Assembly (NCBI GenBank): GCA_000723505.1
Contig: HG934468.1
Span: forward strand, 1,768,798-1,832,797
Origin: Mucinivorans hirudinis
GTDB lineage: Bacteria; Bacteroidota; Bacteroidia; Bacteroidales; Rikenellaceae
Direction: 5' to 3'
Length of the DNA: 64,000 bases
Shown: positions 50,633-58,702 of the stretch, one piece after another
Layout: the number at the start of each line of letters is the position of its first letter
How positions within the stretch are numbered: position 1 is the first letter of the stretch
Notes under the pieces: model-generated
What the model saw: the letters and a program-made list of their open reading frames with translations, nothing else
Database searches by the model: none
What the model was told of the DNA's origin: nothing
Position numbers and translations under genes: made by a program

Positions 50633-51063
50633 TGTTCTTCTAATAATTTGGTTAAGTACTCTTTCGTCAACCTGTTTCTGACTACCTGAGCAATATGAGT
50701 ATCTGAAAGAACAACACCATCCAGAAGAAGCTCTGATACCCTTTCTAACATATAAACAGCAAAGTTCGGATCAACATAAGCCACAAAAAGCAAGGCCAAA
50801 GATTCGTCAATTAAGATATGCTGGGTCGCTTCATCCGTTATTATCAATTCTCCGTCCGATAACTCATAGGCTTGTTTGACTGTCTCAAACCAGAATGAGA
50901 ACTTGCGAGCAAAGTCAATTGGCGAGTTTTTGTGGTTATTCTCTTTGAGTTCGATGTAGAGAGTAGCATCAAAGTAGGTGGTGCCATTCTCTGATGTTCC
51001 GAAAACGAGTTCCGGAAATTCCATATACCTGACAGAAAAAGGAGTAACGGTTTTATATTTCAT
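50629..51063 (-). CDS. Degenerate KilA-N protein (paralog 3, no ANT)
   Basis: The 144-residue protein aligns by eye with the KilA-N cores of its neighbours: TSENGTTYFDATLYIELKEN corresponds to YVNATQMS, and QHILIDESLALLFVAYVDPN to GTWMHEDLALLFAQWLSPD, ending MLERVSELLLDGV. It lacks the conserved aromatic WLSP stretch and has no C-terminal ANT. It could be a decayed regulator or a dominant-negative partner. It is the first gene of the leftward regulatory operon and has a host-type promoter. Confidence 0.7.
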   Translation of the reverse strand: MKYKTVTPFSVRYMEFPELVFGTSENGTTYFDATLYIELKENNHKNSPIDFARKFSFWFETVKQAYELSDGELIITDEATQHILIDESLALLFVAYVDPNFAVYMLERVSELLLDGVVLSDTHIAQVVRNRLTKEYLTKLLEEQ

Positions 51064-51091
51064 TTTTCTTGATAAAAATTATTATACCTCA

Positions 51092-51149
51092 ATTACGCTA
51101 CAAATATAAATAAAACGACACACAAAATGCGTGTTTTTTATTGCGTAAT
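51092..51149 (-). promoter_or_regulatory. Host-type promoter flanked by ATTACGC inverted repeat (operator candidate)
   Basis: On the - strand TATATTTG (51108-51101) fits the Bacteroides -7 box about 38 bp ahead of the degenerate KilA-N gene. It is framed by ATTACGC (51092-51098) and GCGTAAT (51143-51149), a 7-bp inverted repeat. Such flanking dyads are typical for autoregulatory operators. No TTTG sits at the ideal -33 distance. Confidence 0.5.
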
Positions 51150-51282
51150 GTTCTGTTATTAAGTATGTTATATCTGTTCGCTGGGCAGTTTTTGAGAATT
51201 TTGATATAACGATTGCAAAACAATAAAAAACAGACTAACAGACTGATATTTGAAGTTGCTATGTATCAATTAATTTAACACT

Positions 51283-51313
51283 CAACTTTTTTTGTTTTTT
51301 GCCCCTATTCTGT
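51283..51313 (+). promoter_or_regulatory. Late promoter motif P1, + strand (CAACTTT / CTATTCTGT)
   Basis: CAACTTT at 51283-51289, exactly 15 bp, CTATTCTGT at 51305-51313, 14 bp before the portal ATG. It is the only late promoter copy on the + strand and drives the head genes. Confidence 0.8.
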
Positions 51314-51327
51314 AGGAAATATTTGTT

Positions 51328-52653
51328 ATGCAGGTAGAAACATCTCAAAATTCATTCAATGGGGAGCTTTTGGAGAGCATATTTCGCACTTCAAAAAAGA
51401 CCATCACAGAATATGTTCGGGAGATTGAAAGAAACAATCGTTATAAATCCATACGGCAGGACATCACTTTGGGCACTATCCTTGACGACCGCTCTCGACT
51501 GATTGACCTGTATGAGGCGTGTTTAGAGCAAGATGCTCATATCCGTTCTGTTATTGAAACGCTTGAGAGCCAGATTCTGGGCGACAGGTATATGTTGGCC
51601 CGTATGAACGACAAGGGAAAATATGTAAAGGATGTCCATTATACCCAACTCATTCAGGGTACGCAGTTCGATAAAATCATTCGTGGCATCATAGAATCTA
51701 AATTGTTTGGGTACTCACTCATTGAGATTATGCCGCAGATCAACAAAACCACCGGCAAATTAGCCGAAGTCAATCTCATCGAAAGGCGTAATGTTCTCCC
51801 TGACCAGCATACTGTTGTCAAGCGACAAGGGTTATGGCTGCCGAACTGGGATATCTCATCGGCGGCCTACCGTGCAAATTATGTGCTGGTAAACTCCGGC
51901 GGCATAGGATTGTTCTCCGCTACTACACCGCTTATCCTTGCCAAAAAGTTCACGGTAGCCAACTATGTGAACTTCTCGCACACGTATGGTCAACCGATTA
52001 TCCACGGCAAAACGGTCTCAGAGAGCAATGCCGACCGCAAACGTCTTGCCAACGACATAGCCAATGCTGCACAGAACAAGGTAGTAATTACCGGAATTGA
52101 GGACGAGGTGGAGATCAAGACCTTTACGATGTCCAATTCAGAGAAGATATACACCTCGCTTATCGAATTTGTGAATCGTGAAGTGTCGAACCTCATTCTT
52201 GGTTCTGAGTCGATGGCGGGAGCCACTCAATCATACGTCGGTTCGACCAAAGCTCATCAGGACATCTTTCGTGAGCGTATCGAGGTCTATCGCCGTTACA
52301 TCGAGAATGTGATGAATGAAGAGATAATGCCCCGATTGGTTGCGATGAGTTATCTCCCCTCAGACCTTGAGTTCAAGTATTCAAACCGCATTGAGATGAA
52401 CAATGAAGATCGAATCAAACTCTACCAACTCATTACCGACAAATACGAAGTGGCTGCCGATGAGATTGAAAAGGAGTTCGGCATCAACGTGGGTCGTCAA
52501 CTCAATGTGGAAGTCGGTTTGGAAGGCAGTGTAGTGGGAGCAAACGCTTCGAAAGATAGGCGTGTGATGAGCGATGAGGAGTATTATCGCCGTTACGGGC
52601 ATAGTAGAAGCTCCAAGGTTGCTAACTTTCTAAAGGTTCCATCAAATGGCTAA
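51328..52653 (+). CDS. Portal protein (DUF935, Mu gp29-like)
   Basis: The 441-residue protein has the DUF935 pattern: SIRQDITLGTILDDRSRLID, DAHIRSVIETLESQILGDRY in the clip region, IIRGIIESKLFGYSLIEIM, and a later YGQPIIHGKTVSESNADRKR. The C-terminal part has RNLIERRNVLPDQHTVVKR-like wording plus FRERIEVYRRYIENVMNEE. Mu-like phages use this protein as the dodecameric portal through which DNA is packaged. It is the first gene of the + strand head operon and overlaps the next gene by 8 bp. Confidence 0.88.
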   Translation: MQVETSQNSFNGELLESIFRTSKKTITEYVREIERNNRYKSIRQDITLGTILDDRSRLIDLYEACLEQDAHIRSVIETLESQILGDRYMLARMNDKGKYVKDVHYTQLIQGTQFDKIIRGIIESKLFGYSLIEIMPQINKTTGKLAEVNLIERRNVLPDQHTVVKRQGLWLPNWDISSAAYRANYVLVNSGGIGLFSATTPLILAKKFTVANYVNFSHTYGQPIIHGKTVSESNADRKRLANDIANAAQNKVVITGIEDEVEIKTFTMSNSEKIYTSLIEFVNREVSNLILGSESMAGATQSYVGSTKAHQDIFRERIEVYRRYIENVMNEEIMPRLVAMSYLPSDLEFKYSNRIEMNNEDRIKLYQLITDKYEVAADEIEKEFGINVGRQLNVEVGLEGSVVGANASKDRRVMSDEEYYRRYGHSRSSKVANFLKVPSNG

Positions 52654-53446
52654 GGTAGAGGTTAAGGAGAATAGCAAGACACGGGAACAGTTCCTGCTGA
52701 TAGTGGACGCTTTCAGACGTATGCTCTACAACGTAGAGAATAGTGCTGAGCGGTTAGAGGTCTTTGACGATATTATCACATTGCGAGCTTCGTTTCTGAT
52801 TGACTCCGTGCTGGATGGTTTGCGGATTGACTTTGACAGGGCAATGGAGCTTTTTCAGGCTAAGAATCTGCATCTGACCGAGCGAGATGAGTCAGAACGA
52901 GATACCCTTATGGCCGCATTTGACAATCTGGTAGATTTTGCCGTAGCCCAGGAGGTGGCAATGATGCAAGAACTCCCCGAGGAACTCGACTTGGCTGAGA
53001 TGGAGAGCTATGAGGCTATCTGTCGCAAGTACAACGAAACCTATGCAGAAACCGAGAATGCACAGGTACTACACGCCGGGGCGATAGCTGCATTTTGGAT
53101 AGGACTTAGTGCAGAATCATTGATAACTTACAATACCCAAAACGATGAGCGAGTAAGAGAACTACACCAATCATTTGACGGGCTGACCTATCCAAAGAGT
53201 CAGTTTCCACCGGAACTAATCCCTCCAATCGAATGGGCATGTCGCTGTTATCTCACGGCAGATGGTTACGGCTCTGTGATGGATTCTATACTTAAGCCTC
53301 AGATAAAGGTCAATCCAATTTTTGCTGAGAGCTTGGCTACCGGTGGGCGCATCTTCACTAACGCACACCCATACTTTCGACACACGCTTCCGCCCGAGGT
53401 AGAGGCAATTAAGCAACGCATAAAGACAAAGCTATGGCTAAGATAA
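52646..53446 (+). CDS. Mu gpF-like head morphogenesis protein
   Basis: The 266-residue protein has a long helical N-terminus (FRRMLYNVENSAERLEVFDD, ITLRASFLIDSVLDGLRIDF). The C-terminal head-morphogenesis motif is TQNDERVRELHQSFDGLTYP followed by ELIPPIEWACRCYLTADGYG (W-x-CRC-type). It is a minor head protein, probably at the portal vertex. It overlaps the portal gene and the gpG-like gene by a few codons, typical of translational coupling. Family assignment is firm from the motif. Confidence 0.85.
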   Translation: MAKVEVKENSKTREQFLLIVDAFRRMLYNVENSAERLEVFDDIITLRASFLIDSVLDGLRIDFDRAMELFQAKNLHLTERDESERDTLMAAFDNLVDFAVAQEVAMMQELPEELDLAEMESYEAICRKYNETYAETENAQVLHAGAIAAFWIGLSAESLITYNTQNDERVRELHQSFDGLTYPKSQFPPELIPPIEWACRCYLTADGYGSVMDSILKPQIKVNPIFAESLATGGRIFTNAHPYFRHTLPPEVEAIKQRIKTKLWLR

Positions 53447-54015
53447 CGTTGGATGATTTTTGCAATCAGTGGAGTCGAGGAAAGCAAGTTCGCCCCTGGC
53501 ACTCGCTACTGGCAAAAAATGCTGAGGACTTCGCCACGCTTGCCGGTGAGTATGCTCTAAGCCGTTTTCGCACTTCTTTTGTGGAGGGTGGTTTCTATGG
53601 CAGCGGTCAGAAATGGGCACCTCGTGAGTCGAAGTGGGGCGAAAAATTCACCCACCCGATAATGATTGACCAAGAAGAACTTAAGAACAAAATCAAAGGA
53701 GAGATGGGCAAAGGAGGTTCTTATAGCGTGTTCGGGAAACGGGACTATCGCCGTCGCTACCGTTACGATATTTGGACTTCGGAACAAAGCAAAGCAATTA
53801 AGGGAAAGCGTGGCAAGAAGCGAGGTCGCAATCAGAGTTACGCTGCCGTCCATAATACCAACCCTAGTTTAGGACTCTATACTGTCAATCAATACTCCTC
53901 ACGTCGTCCCGTTCAGCGTCAGTTCATCGGGCATAGTGAGAAGTTACTCAATACCATCGAGAGAGTTTTTGTTCCCCTAATTTTTAGAGACTTCCCCGGA
54001 TATGATAAAAGATAA
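53434..54015 (+). CDS. Mu gpG-like virion morphogenesis protein
   Basis: The 193-residue protein has a basic, globular sequence with ALSRFRTSFVEGGFYGSGQK, then WAPRESKWGEKFTHPIMID and RRRYRYDIWTSEQSKA. It ends YAAVHNTNPSLGLYTVNQYS with RRPVQRQFIGHSEKLLNTIE, the layout of phage virion morphogenesis / tail completion (gpG) proteins. It lies between the gpF-like and the 251-residue gene with short overlaps. Function: probably head-tail joining. Confidence 0.75.
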   Translation: MAKITLDDFCNQWSRGKQVRPWHSLLAKNAEDFATLAGEYALSRFRTSFVEGGFYGSGQKWAPRESKWGEKFTHPIMIDQEELKNKIKGEMGKGGSYSVFGKRDYRRRYRYDIWTSEQSKAIKGKRGKKRGRNQSYAAVHNTNPSLGLYTVNQYSSRRPVQRQFIGHSEKLLNTIERVFVPLIFRDFPGYDKR

Positions 54016-54757
54016 GAGACCACAAATAGAACAACCGGTTACCCAAACGCCGCAAGAGAAGCAAATCATAATTCCTGAAGAGTATCAGAAAAATCCGTTT
54101 GTAGAGATGTATCAAGCGGTAAAACGCACTCTTCTAACCCTAAGAGAGAACCCCGAGAATCCATTGTCACCGCCATTCTTCAAGACCATAGCGATTGACA
54201 ATGGGCAGTATCTGCGTATCATTCGAGACCGCAACCTTGAGATGGAGGTTACTTTTCCTGCTATCTTCGTTCACTTTGTCAATGTGCGATACCTTGTGCA
54301 GCAACAACGTATCGGTGAGGGGCGTGCCACTATGCGCATCCGTTTTGTGCTCAATAACCTCAATAGCTCCGATCCCGACAAGGAGTGCGAGCCCTTTGAG
54401 GTCTTCCAACGTATCAATGTAGCCATTCAGGATGCAAAGAATAGAGAACCGGCCATCAACGAGCGGTGCAATCTGACCTACTTCGATATGCCGCAAACCA
54501 CCAATATGCTTCAGGCATACTGGATAGACTACGAAGTGTGGTTCCGTGAAATATCAGCATGGAAATATCGGGACTGGTTAGAACGCTATTTGGTGATCCC
54601 GCCCTTTACGAATCACTCCGATGCTCCGCAGCACGACAACAATCACCACGGTGACCACCCAAATCCGAAATATCAGGAGGTAACCGGCTATGTTCCGTCT
54701 GTAGAGCAGGAGAATAAAGAGGAGGGAGATGATTTACAGAGAAAATCACCGCAATAG
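54002..54757 (+). CDS. Probable tail-terminator or head-completion protein
   Basis: The 251-residue protein has a disordered start (QPVTQTPQEKQIIIPEEYQ). A compact middle domain (about 35-195) has PFVEMYQAVKRTLLTLRENP, ATMRIRFVLNNLNSSDPDKE and FEVFQRINVAIQDAKNREPA, and the beta-end LQAYWIDYEVWFREISAWKY. That order resembles tail terminator proteins. A poly-His/Asp tail (DAPQHDNNHHGDHPNP) follows. It is the last gene of the head operon and is followed by a strong terminator. The call is contextual. Confidence 0.55.
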   Translation: MIKDKRPQIEQPVTQTPQEKQIIIPEEYQKNPFVEMYQAVKRTLLTLRENPENPLSPPFFKTIAIDNGQYLRIIRDRNLEMEVTFPAIFVHFVNVRYLVQQQRIGEGRATMRIRFVLNNLNSSDPDKECEPFEVFQRINVAIQDAKNREPAINERCNLTYFDMPQTTNMLQAYWIDYEVWFREISAWKYRDWLERYLVIPPFTNHSDAPQHDNNHHGDHPNPKYQEVTGYVPSVEQENKEEGDDLQRKSPQ

Positions 54758-54781
54758 CTTGATAAAGAACCATAAACAACG

Positions 54782-54814
54782 AAACGGAGCGACAATAGTT
54801 TGCTCCGTTTTTTT
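54782..54814 (+). terminator. Intrinsic terminator of the head operon
   Basis: AAACGGAGC (54782-54790) pairs with GCTCCGTTT (54802-54810) around 11 nt, and seven T end the structure. It lies 25 bp after the last head gene. Confidence 0.9.
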
Positions 54815-54841
54815 ATGTCCTTGCGGTAACTATAACCAATC

Positions 54842-55597
54842 GTTCAAAGTTTGAACAAATAAGTAGGAATAAAACTTGAAAAAATGCCCTTATCGAGCGT
54901 ATCGAATCCGCACCTGTAGGCACACCCTCCCCCGTCTTTTTTATATCTTAATAACGCTGAATATCAATGTTTTAATAGGTTTACTTTGCTCTAAAGTAAA
55001 CCAAAACGGAACTAAAACGCCAAAAAAAAGTTTGAACGCTCATAGTTGAAAATAGAGTAAAACGGTTAAAATCGTTGTTAATTATTGATATTTAGCTTTT
55101 TACAAAGGGAAAAACTTTTATTTTTTTCATTGAAACAGTGAAAAACGCCCAAAAATGAATATTTTTTTTGTTCTACCTACAAAAGTTTTTTCTTTCTATC
55201 TGATTTTCAAACAGTTAGAACTTTCCTCCTCGCACGCGTATGTGTTCAAGTCTATTTTTGGCGTGTGTTTCAGCCACTTACAAAAAGTTTTTTCAAAAAA
55301 AGTTTGGCGTTTGAAAAATTGGTATTATACTTAATCAAGTCCAACGGCAAAGAGTAACGCCACAAAACGGACTTAAAAACAGTATCAAAAAACGAAACGC
55401 AAAAAAACAAACTTTGATACTGAAAAAACGCTCCTTGACAAAATAGTAGTTTTATTGTGGGTAACGCCACAAACACAAACTTTTTGCAAATTGTGGGTTA
55501 TACTCACAGTTGAGTAGTTTCTGAAACACTCCAAAAAGTCCCTATGTTACTATGATTGACAAAAAATAAAAGTTTGTGCAAATTGATTTTTTGCACA
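54842..55597. repeat. A-rich noncoding region with multiple dyads and direct repeats
   Basis: The gap 54815-55693 (about 880 bp) has no convincing ORF and a strong bias to A on the + strand. It contains a 15-bp palindrome GTTCAAAGTTTGAAC (54842), a 10-bp hairpin GGTTTACTTT with AAAGTAAACC (54978-55002), CAGTATCAAA with TTTGATACTG (55380-55422), TGTGCAAA with TTTGCACA (55575-55597), and the direct repeat GTAACGCCACAAA at 55354 and 55461. Recurrent AAACGCC is scattered. This resembles replication origins or partition sites; the function is unknown. Confidence 0.55.
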
Positions 55598-55693
55598 GAC
55601 TGCAAAAAACGTATAAAAACGCTGTAGGGTGTACTATACCCAAACGGCAAAATATAGCAAAACCAATGTTTAACAATTAAAAATCAAAAGAAA

Positions 55694-56296
55694 ATGAAAC
55701 AGTTAGCTATCAACGTGCAAAAAAACGTAACAATCATAGATTTAGTTTGCACTCCAAACGTTATTTTGTTGGCAAAACAAAGCACAACAACAAACACAAA
55801 AACGGGTGAAGTATCAACTTCAGTGCGGTTTATTGAGGTGTGCAAAGTTGAAAAAACAGACGCTTTGACAATCGTACAAAGTTTGCTAAAGTACTGTATT
55901 ACAGAATATTTTGTCTGCAGTGATATTGACAAAGATTTTGCAGATACAAACATTAAGCAACGCAAAATTTTTAACCAATTTTTGAGCGGTAACACAATTT
56001 ATCGCACCAACTCTGAAGGCAAAATTGCAAACGCTCTGGAGTCTGAAGTACCCTTCACACAAACGGCACTCAAAGTCAAAGATTATCACACTATTACAAC
56101 GTGCAAAAAAGAAAATCTCAAGGCTGCAATTTTCCAACACTCCAAAGCTATTTTGTCGCTATGTAAGTACTTGAGACTTATCATTGACAAAGCAGAAACG
56201 CTTGAGACTGAAACGGCACAAAGTGAAACAACAACAAAACGCAAAGCAACCGCTCCAGCTATTGACGGCACACAACCAATAGCGCAAGCAAGTTAG
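55694..56296 (+). CDS. Unknown A-rich gene downstream of the repeat region
   Basis: The 200-residue protein (MKQLAINVQKNVTIIDLVCT) has a beta-rich N-terminal half with VRFIEVCKVEKTDALTIVQS, many Cys and Thr, and a Thr/Ala-rich tail (TETAQSETTTKRKATAPAID). Family not recognised. The coding strand is unusually rich in A and C, like the noncoding DNA before it, so the two form one compositional island. It ends 24 bp before a strong terminator. It may encode an initiator, partition or regulatory protein that acts on the adjacent repeats; this is speculation. Confidence 0.6.
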   Translation: MKQLAINVQKNVTIIDLVCTPNVILLAKQSTTTNTKTGEVSTSVRFIEVCKVEKTDALTIVQSLLKYCITEYFVCSDIDKDFADTNIKQRKIFNQFLSGNTIYRTNSEGKIANALESEVPFTQTALKVKDYHTITTCKKENLKAAIFQHSKAILSLCKYLRLIIDKAETLETETAQSETTTKRKATAPAIDGTQPIAQAS

Positions 56297-56320
56297 CACC
56301 TCCAGACCGTATCAAACCAC

Positions 56321-56358
56321 AAAGCAGACCGCACCCCGAAAGTGTGGTCTGCTTTTTT
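56321..56358 (+). terminator. Intrinsic terminator after the A-rich gene
   Basis: AAAGCAGACC (56321-56330) pairs with GGTCTGCTTT (56345-56354), extended by GCAC/GTGT, and six T follow. Between it and 56517 lies a further weak dyad (GCATAGC with GCTATGC, 56375-56405) and a repeated CCGG-A/C-ACGTGCGG element at 56420-56455; otherwise nothing is seen. Confidence 0.85.
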
Positions 56359-56517
56359 ATGCCCTTATTTATCGTGCATAGCATAATGGTTTAATACCGC
56401 TATGCAAAAAGTTTTTCCGCCGGACGTGCGGACTTTATCCGGCAAACGTGCGGGGTTACTATGCCCTGACGTGAAGTCGTCTCGGGGCAAATTGTCTCAA
56501 AACATAATCGTAAACGT

Positions 56518-56973
56518 ATGAAAACCAATAAAATTCTGGACAACTATTGTCGGCTCTATGGGGTAACTATGCCCGAACTTGACCCGACCCAAACTCACTA
56601 TTTCGTAACCTTTTCCGCTGATGGTGTAAGCGTTCTGTATATGCACAAACCGTCAGAGCTTCTGGGGCGGATTGTGTGCGGAGCGATGAAGCGTGGCACG
56701 GTGCTGTATGTGCATAACGGCTGGGTAAAACCTTTGACGTGGGAGACGTGGAAACGCACTTGGGCGAAACTCTTTGCCCCGAAACCTCGCAAGCCTAAAG
56801 CCCTTGTCCCCAATCGTGAACCTGCATACCGTTCAGAGATTTTCGAGACAATGCAGCCGAAACGTCCCGCCAAAAAAGCCCGAAAATGCGGCTATGAACG
56901 CACCTACAACGCCAACACCTCAATGAACCTACTATCGCACCCACTGTCGGGAGTGCGTGTGGAGTGCATCTAA
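56518..56973 (+). CDS. Small basic unknown protein
   Basis: The 151-residue protein starts MKTNKILDNYCRLYGVTMPE. A compact N-terminal part has THYFVTFSADGVSVLYMHKP, then IVCGAMKRGTVLYVHNGWVK. The C-terminus is strongly basic and proline-rich (LFAPKPRKPKALVPNREPAY and QPKRPAKKARKCGY). Basic tails point to nucleic acid binding, but the family is unknown. The DNA is less AT-rich than the preceding island. No terminator stands behind it before the inverted ATPase gene; the next + strand terminator is at 58347. Confidence 0.55.
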   Translation: MKTNKILDNYCRLYGVTMPELDPTQTHYFVTFSADGVSVLYMHKPSELLGRIVCGAMKRGTVLYVHNGWVKPLTWETWKRTWAKLFAPKPRKPKALVPNREPAYRSEIFETMQPKRPAKKARKCGYERTYNANTSMNLLSHPLSGVRVECI

Positions 56974-57024
56974 TACGCCAAAACTATGCAATCGAAGAGC
57001 CGTGAGCCGAAGAGATTACACCTA

Positions 57025-58233
57025 TTAAAGTGATAAGAACTCGTGTGCTGGTATCATTTGTATGGTTTTATCATCAGCAGTAAACATATCGCTTTGGTTG
57101 TGCGTAACAATATATCCGTGACTAATGTCGAGACTTTTCATAGCATCTAAGAGTCCGTTATATTCTCGCTCAAAATTCTCACTGTCAATAGTTAGACATA
57201 CCTGAACAGCAATGGTTACTCGTCCTTTATCCATCACCACAAAATCACACTCGCCACGATCTTTATAGTAGAATATTTGCTTATACTTGCGGCGCAGATT
57301 TAGGAATATCAAATTTTCAAGTCTGCGACCCATATTATCGCTTGTAGATAGTGCATTTTCAGTATAGAGACCCATGTCCATCACATAAACCTTCTTTGGA
57401 TTACGTGCCTGCACTTTAAGCGAATGACTAAACATCGGCACAAATTCAAGAAGATACGAGTCTTTGAGGTATGAAAAATACTCTAAAAACGTTGCGGGTG
57501 ATTTTATGTCGAACATACCAACCAACTTATTGGCAGACAACAAATTTCCAATATTAGTTATCAGATAGGCTGCTAATTGCCGTAGAGACATAACATCTCT
57601 AACTGAATTTCTCACAGCAATATCTCGCATAAGTATATCATCTACCAGCATATTAAGAAGCACTGGTGAACCGCTTTTGAGATACTCTGGTATTCCTCCT
57701 GAAACAAGATAACTCATTACTGAGTCTTCATTATTTGGCAGTTGTTTGAAATCAATAAACTCCTTGTATGAAAAAGGGAATAACTCCATTGATAAGTGGC
57801 GACCTGTAAGATGTGTGCCAAGTTCTACACTCAGCATTGAGGCATTAGAACCTGTGATAAACACTTTATAACCTTCGCGTAACAGTTGATTGACATACAT
57901 TTCCCAGTTTTCAACAATCTGTATCTCATCGAAGAATAGAACCTCTATTTTTCTGCGAATTATCTCTTTGTGCAGGCGTACAAAATCGTCTGTTTTGAAG
58001 CTTGACAAACGTATATCGTCAAAGTTTAAGTATATCGCATCTTGATAGTCTCTGCGAAGAAGTTGTAGTAAGAGCGTACTTTTACCACATCTTCGTATGC
58101 CTGTGATTATAGTGGCGAATGATTCAACCGAAGGGATGTCAGTTAATGCCTGACGTATAAATCCGGTTTCGCGCTTCAAGAATGTTTCTCGCTGCGAATC
58201 TATTACTTGTGCTATATCCTCTTGTCTTACCAT
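57025..58233 (-). CDS. AAA_14 ATPase with C-terminal DUF4143 domain (second copy)
   Basis: The 402-residue protein is a distant paralog of the one at 39637-40854: Walker A GIRRCGKST (about 46-54), Walker B VLFFDEIQ (about 99) and SNASMLSVELGTHLTGRHL. The DUF4143 half has LENLIFLNLRRKYKQIFY and the nuclease-like CDFVV with VQVCL. It is inverted relative to all genes around it and carries its own host-type promoter, TATATTTG at 58277-58270. Position between the 56518-56973 gene and a + strand terminator suggests insertion into a former operon. Confidence 0.85.
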   Translation of the reverse strand: MVRQEDIAQVIDSQRETFLKRETGFIRQALTDIPSVESFATIITGIRRCGKSTLLLQLLRRDYQDAIYLNFDDIRLSSFKTDDFVRLHKEIIRRKIEVLFFDEIQIVENWEMYVNQLLREGYKVFITGSNASMLSVELGTHLTGRHLSMELFPFSYKEFIDFKQLPNNEDSVMSYLVSGGIPEYLKSGSPVLLNMLVDDILMRDIAVRNSVRDVMSLRQLAAYLITNIGNLLSANKLVGMFDIKSPATFLEYFSYLKDSYLLEFVPMFSHSLKVQARNPKKVYVMDMGLYTENALSTSDNMGRRLENLIFLNLRRKYKQIFYYKDRGECDFVVMDKGRVTIAVQVCLTIDSENFEREYNGLLDAMKSLDISHGYIVTHNQSDMFTADDKTIQMIPAHEFLSL

Positions 58234-58269
58234 AACTGCAAAATATCTTTTTACGTATCAATATCTATG

Positions 58270-58277
58270 CAAATATA
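58270..58277 (-). promoter_or_regulatory. Host-type promoter -7 box for the second ATPase
   Basis: TATATTTG on the - strand fits TAnnTTTG, 36 bp before the ATPase start. A TTGT stands 21 bp further upstream as a weak -33 box. Confidence 0.55.
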
Positions 58278-58346
58278 ACACATCTTTCGATATAATGAAC
58301 AATATCTTTCAAATGAAATGAAAAATAATTTCATTCTCCAACTAAC

Positions 58347-58380
58347 GCCGAGAATCTGCCGTGATTCTCGGCTTTTTTTT
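58347..58380 (+). terminator. Intrinsic terminator, orphaned by the inverted ATPase
   Basis: GCCGAGAATC (58347-58356) pairs with GATTCTCGGC (58363-58372), followed by eight T. It points in the + direction but no + strand gene lies within 1.3 kb upstream, only the inverted ATPase. The remainder of 58234-58468 shows no further feature. Confidence 0.85.
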
Positions 58381-58468
58381 ATACCCATACCCAAAGAAAG
58401 TAACTGTGTGACTATTCTAAAAACACAATAAACTCTAAACAAGTAAAATCTCATAAAATCAATCCATT

Positions 58469-58675
58469 ATGGCAACACAAATCATAGAGAGAATCTGCAA
58501 CGCTTGCAGTTGCAACGAAGCTGAGGCACAGGAGTACCTCGAAAGCGAAATCAACAACCTCAGAGAGCTACGAGACCTCGACGACCTACGAAATAGCGAC
58601 ATCGAGAGTGCCTGCTCCGGACTGGGGCTCGACTTCGACTATATGGCGTACTTCATCGAAGCACTCGCCAGCTAA
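58469..58675 (+). CDS. Small acidic unknown protein
   Basis: The 68-residue protein (MATQIIERICNACSCNEAEA) is almost all helical and acidic: AQEYLESEINNLRELRDLDD, then SACSGLGLDFDYMAY. Cys11, Cys14 and Cys16 near the start could bind metal but the pattern is not a known finger. It begins the + strand accessory block at the right end of the window, 27 bp before the LPD29-like gene. Function unknown. Confidence 0.6.
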   Translation: MATQIIERICNACSCNEAEAQEYLESEINNLRELRDLDDLRNSDIESACSGLGLDFDYMAYFIEALAS

Positions 58676-58702
58676 GTATTAACCTGCAAAACAATTAAAG
58701 CA

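Noticed and set aside
55270-55476. 68-residue ORF on the - strand of the A-rich region
   Set aside because: Low-complexity Phe/Leu/Lys translation of a poly-A-rich strand, no conserved pattern.
58390-58420. CTATTCTAA on the + strand before the 58469 gene, similar to the late -10 box
   Set aside because: The -35 position reads CCCAAAG, unlike the other copies, and the distance to the ATG is too large.
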